Below, piece after piece: positions 63,501-64,000 of a stretch of DNA of 64,000 nt. The DNA lies in NCBI RefSeq assembly GCF_910592395.1, contig NC_088312.1, forward strand, positions 5,766,001 through 5,830,000, read 5' to 3'. Positions within the stretch are counted from its first letter, which is position 1. Each line of letters opens with the position of its first letter. The notes under the pieces were generated by a model. The model ran no database searches. It saw nothing but the letters and a program-made list of their open reading frames with translations, and was not told the DNA's origin. Made by a program: the position numbers and the translations under genes. Source of the stretch: Lineus longissimus. Lineage: Eukaryota; Nemertea; Pilidiophora; Heteronemertea; Lineidae.

Positions 63501-64000
63501 AGGAAAATCATACCTGTATATGACATATATTCTCAAAGAAATCCACCTCAATGTCTGTGTCTGTCAGCTTACTGAGATGATTAAGAGCGCTGTGCTGAGG
63601 GAAGGCCCTGACGGCCATAGCAAGAACTTTGATGAATTCATGTCTCGGCACCTCACTTTGTGACTTGATGCCTGATTTGATCAAGGGTAGGAGCGTTTCC
63701 ACGACAGTTGCATTGTATGTTTTGTCATCTAACTCAATGCTGGACAGTCTCCCGATGATCTCCTGCATGCAGTAGGATGAACTATCTCGGAGGGACATGT
63801 CATCAGTCTGAAAAAAATAAAATGGTCTAATGTGAGAGAAAACCACACCTACCCTGAACAGTACTGAGAGACTCATCCCTGCTATCACAATAGGAGCAGG
63901 TTGAACCAGGAATCAAGCTAGCAACCTTAGGCAAATTTGATATTTAGTAAAAAGGCAAAAGCAGCATTGCAACTTACTGTTGTGAGGACAAATGCACAGT
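51553..64000 (-). CDS. UTP20: UTP20 / DRIM, C-terminal ~1,260 residues (5' part beyond right edge)
   Basis: Exons, 5' to 3': 64000-63978 (partial), 63807-63514, 63243-62972, 62673-62582, 62355-62111, 61842-61703, 61582-61426, 61304-61038, 60902-60736, 60421-60274, 59968-59852, 59747-59577, 59382-58870, 58759-58565, 58191-58059, 57742-57558, 57199-57131, 53347-53180, 52873-52747, 52328-52183 and 51705-51553. Phases agree throughout. UTP20 is a giant HEAT-repeat protein of the nucleolar SSU processome needed for 18S rRNA maturation. Diagnostic stretches: DYTRQATAFSLLQAILSRKL, DVARDTLIKIMSSLGNKYF, FNEELFGAVSAEKEVD, YPYTWVRLASAQLLGLMFG and a Lys/Arg-rich tail ending MLEES. An acidic, poorly conserved insert (EDSDEEADVKEPGADD) lies in exon 62355-62111. 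Confidence 0.95.
54568..55782 (+). CDS. AID/APOBEC-like cytidine deaminase, single exon, nested in a UTP20 intron
   Basis: A 404-codon uninterrupted frame. Residues 1-81 may be 5' UTR: the first Met (54568) starts a hydrophobic stretch (about 12-24), and Met82 (54811) is an alternative start giving 323 residues. Then come a Thr run (101-109), a Lys-rich linker (110-150) and the deaminase. Zinc motif: H230-A-E232 in TERHAEDFFVKYIEE, with S-P-C264 and C271 in MNYSPCNLPDYNCARN. The HAE and the Ser-Pro-Cys before CAR resemble AID/APOBEC enzymes, which deaminate C to U in DNA or RNA. Spacing between cysteines is six residues, wider than the usual two to four. A helical C-terminal extension runs to 404. 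AATAAA is at 56008-56013. Antisense to UTP20, within the 53348-57130 intron. Substrate unknown; catalytic residues intact. Confidence 0.85.
   Translation: MNLAFPQSNFDIVLFWIICLLNLFDSKLSIFRKHSNQDYLIAEQQPESKKRSLKKHSEKTFSEPHSGNNSAETRPGNNLSKMSTTVKMSIPTGSTMTQKQTTTTTTTTTKKPKQVMFKVEKKEMKVESSPILMGPKMMPPGQQKKKSKKPSDSCDASMILDSCIHCYDGQHVSDEGNLTFEEFHDLFFHSQYPHKTIILCDINVQPSGEKRRVRFTSCGKFTQENNTERHAEDFFVKYIEEKLTPRLIDQEEVSIKLWMNYSPCNLPDYNCARNILSCMKDLKRWEIEASLTVVFSHLNEIEKIFPKEHRRANSDALLLLLMDRDTELRPFNGYDWMELLFQRTPDAKDFLSMDSEDIQDLIESRKETDKVNRAYLSKVLKDHRKELENCIGTVNQELGKLAFY
56008..56013 (+). terminator. Polyadenylation signal of the nested deaminase
   Basis: AATAAA about 225 bases after the deaminase stop, on the same strand, inside the UTP20 intron. 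It supports an independent transcription unit. Confidence 0.6.
62463..62540 (-). pseudogene. Decayed partial duplicate of a UTP20 exon
   Basis: On the minus strand this reads GEASVKEPAADDILDYMST, clearly related to EEADVKEPGADDTQDDTSA in the neighbouring UTP20 exon at 62355-62111. The nucleotides also match over about 60 bases (CATCC.GG.TGTCGTCTGC and the adjoining AGGTTCTTT word). It lies in the adjacent intron with no in-phase acceptor/donor pair, so it appears to be a dead internal exon duplication. Confidence 0.6.

Overview
This is eukaryotic nuclear DNA, most likely from a marine invertebrate. Genes have many short exons with GT-AG introns of a few hundred bases to about 1 kb, AATAAA-type polyadenylation signals, and MITE-like foldbacks between them. 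The proteins resemble vertebrate orthologues closely in length and exon phase, and an intronless AID/APOBEC-like deaminase is present. An echinoderm, hemichordate or lophotrochozoan would fit; the sequence alone does not settle the phylum.

Layout. (1) 1-13 kb, plus strand: an array of C2H2 zinc-finger (ZF) exons. Each starts in phase 0 after a splice acceptor and carries its own stop codon, as alternative terminal exons do. Seven intact exons and two decayed ones (384-5487) belong to a gene whose 5' part lies left of the window. A second unit follows: a coiled-coil exon, a Ser-rich exon and four more ZF terminal exons (7511-12938). (2) 15.2-18.8 kb, minus: CCDC174. (3) 19.9-23.9 kb, plus: TAF12, divergent from CCDC174. 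(4) 28.1-32.2 kb, minus: DYNLT1 (Tctex-1 dynein light chain), with two alternative last exons and a 90-codon candidate extra exon in intron 1. (5) 34.3-38.3 kb, plus: transaldolase (TALDO1), divergent from DYNLT1. (6) 38.3-51.5 kb: no recognisable gene, but many degenerate direct repeats and palindromes. (7) 51.5-64 kb, minus: the C-terminal ~1,260 residues of UTP20, running off the right edge. One 3.8-kb UTP20 intron holds, on the opposite strand, the AID/APOBEC-like deaminase ORF.

Most named genes are housekeeping: splicing/EJC-linked CCDC174, TFIID subunit TAF12, dynein light chain, pentose phosphate transaldolase and SSU-processome UTP20. The lineage-specific novelty sits in the ZF exon array, the DYNLT1 alternative exons and the nested deaminase. 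Exon boundaries were read by eye from splice signals, reading phase and family similarity, without transcript data.
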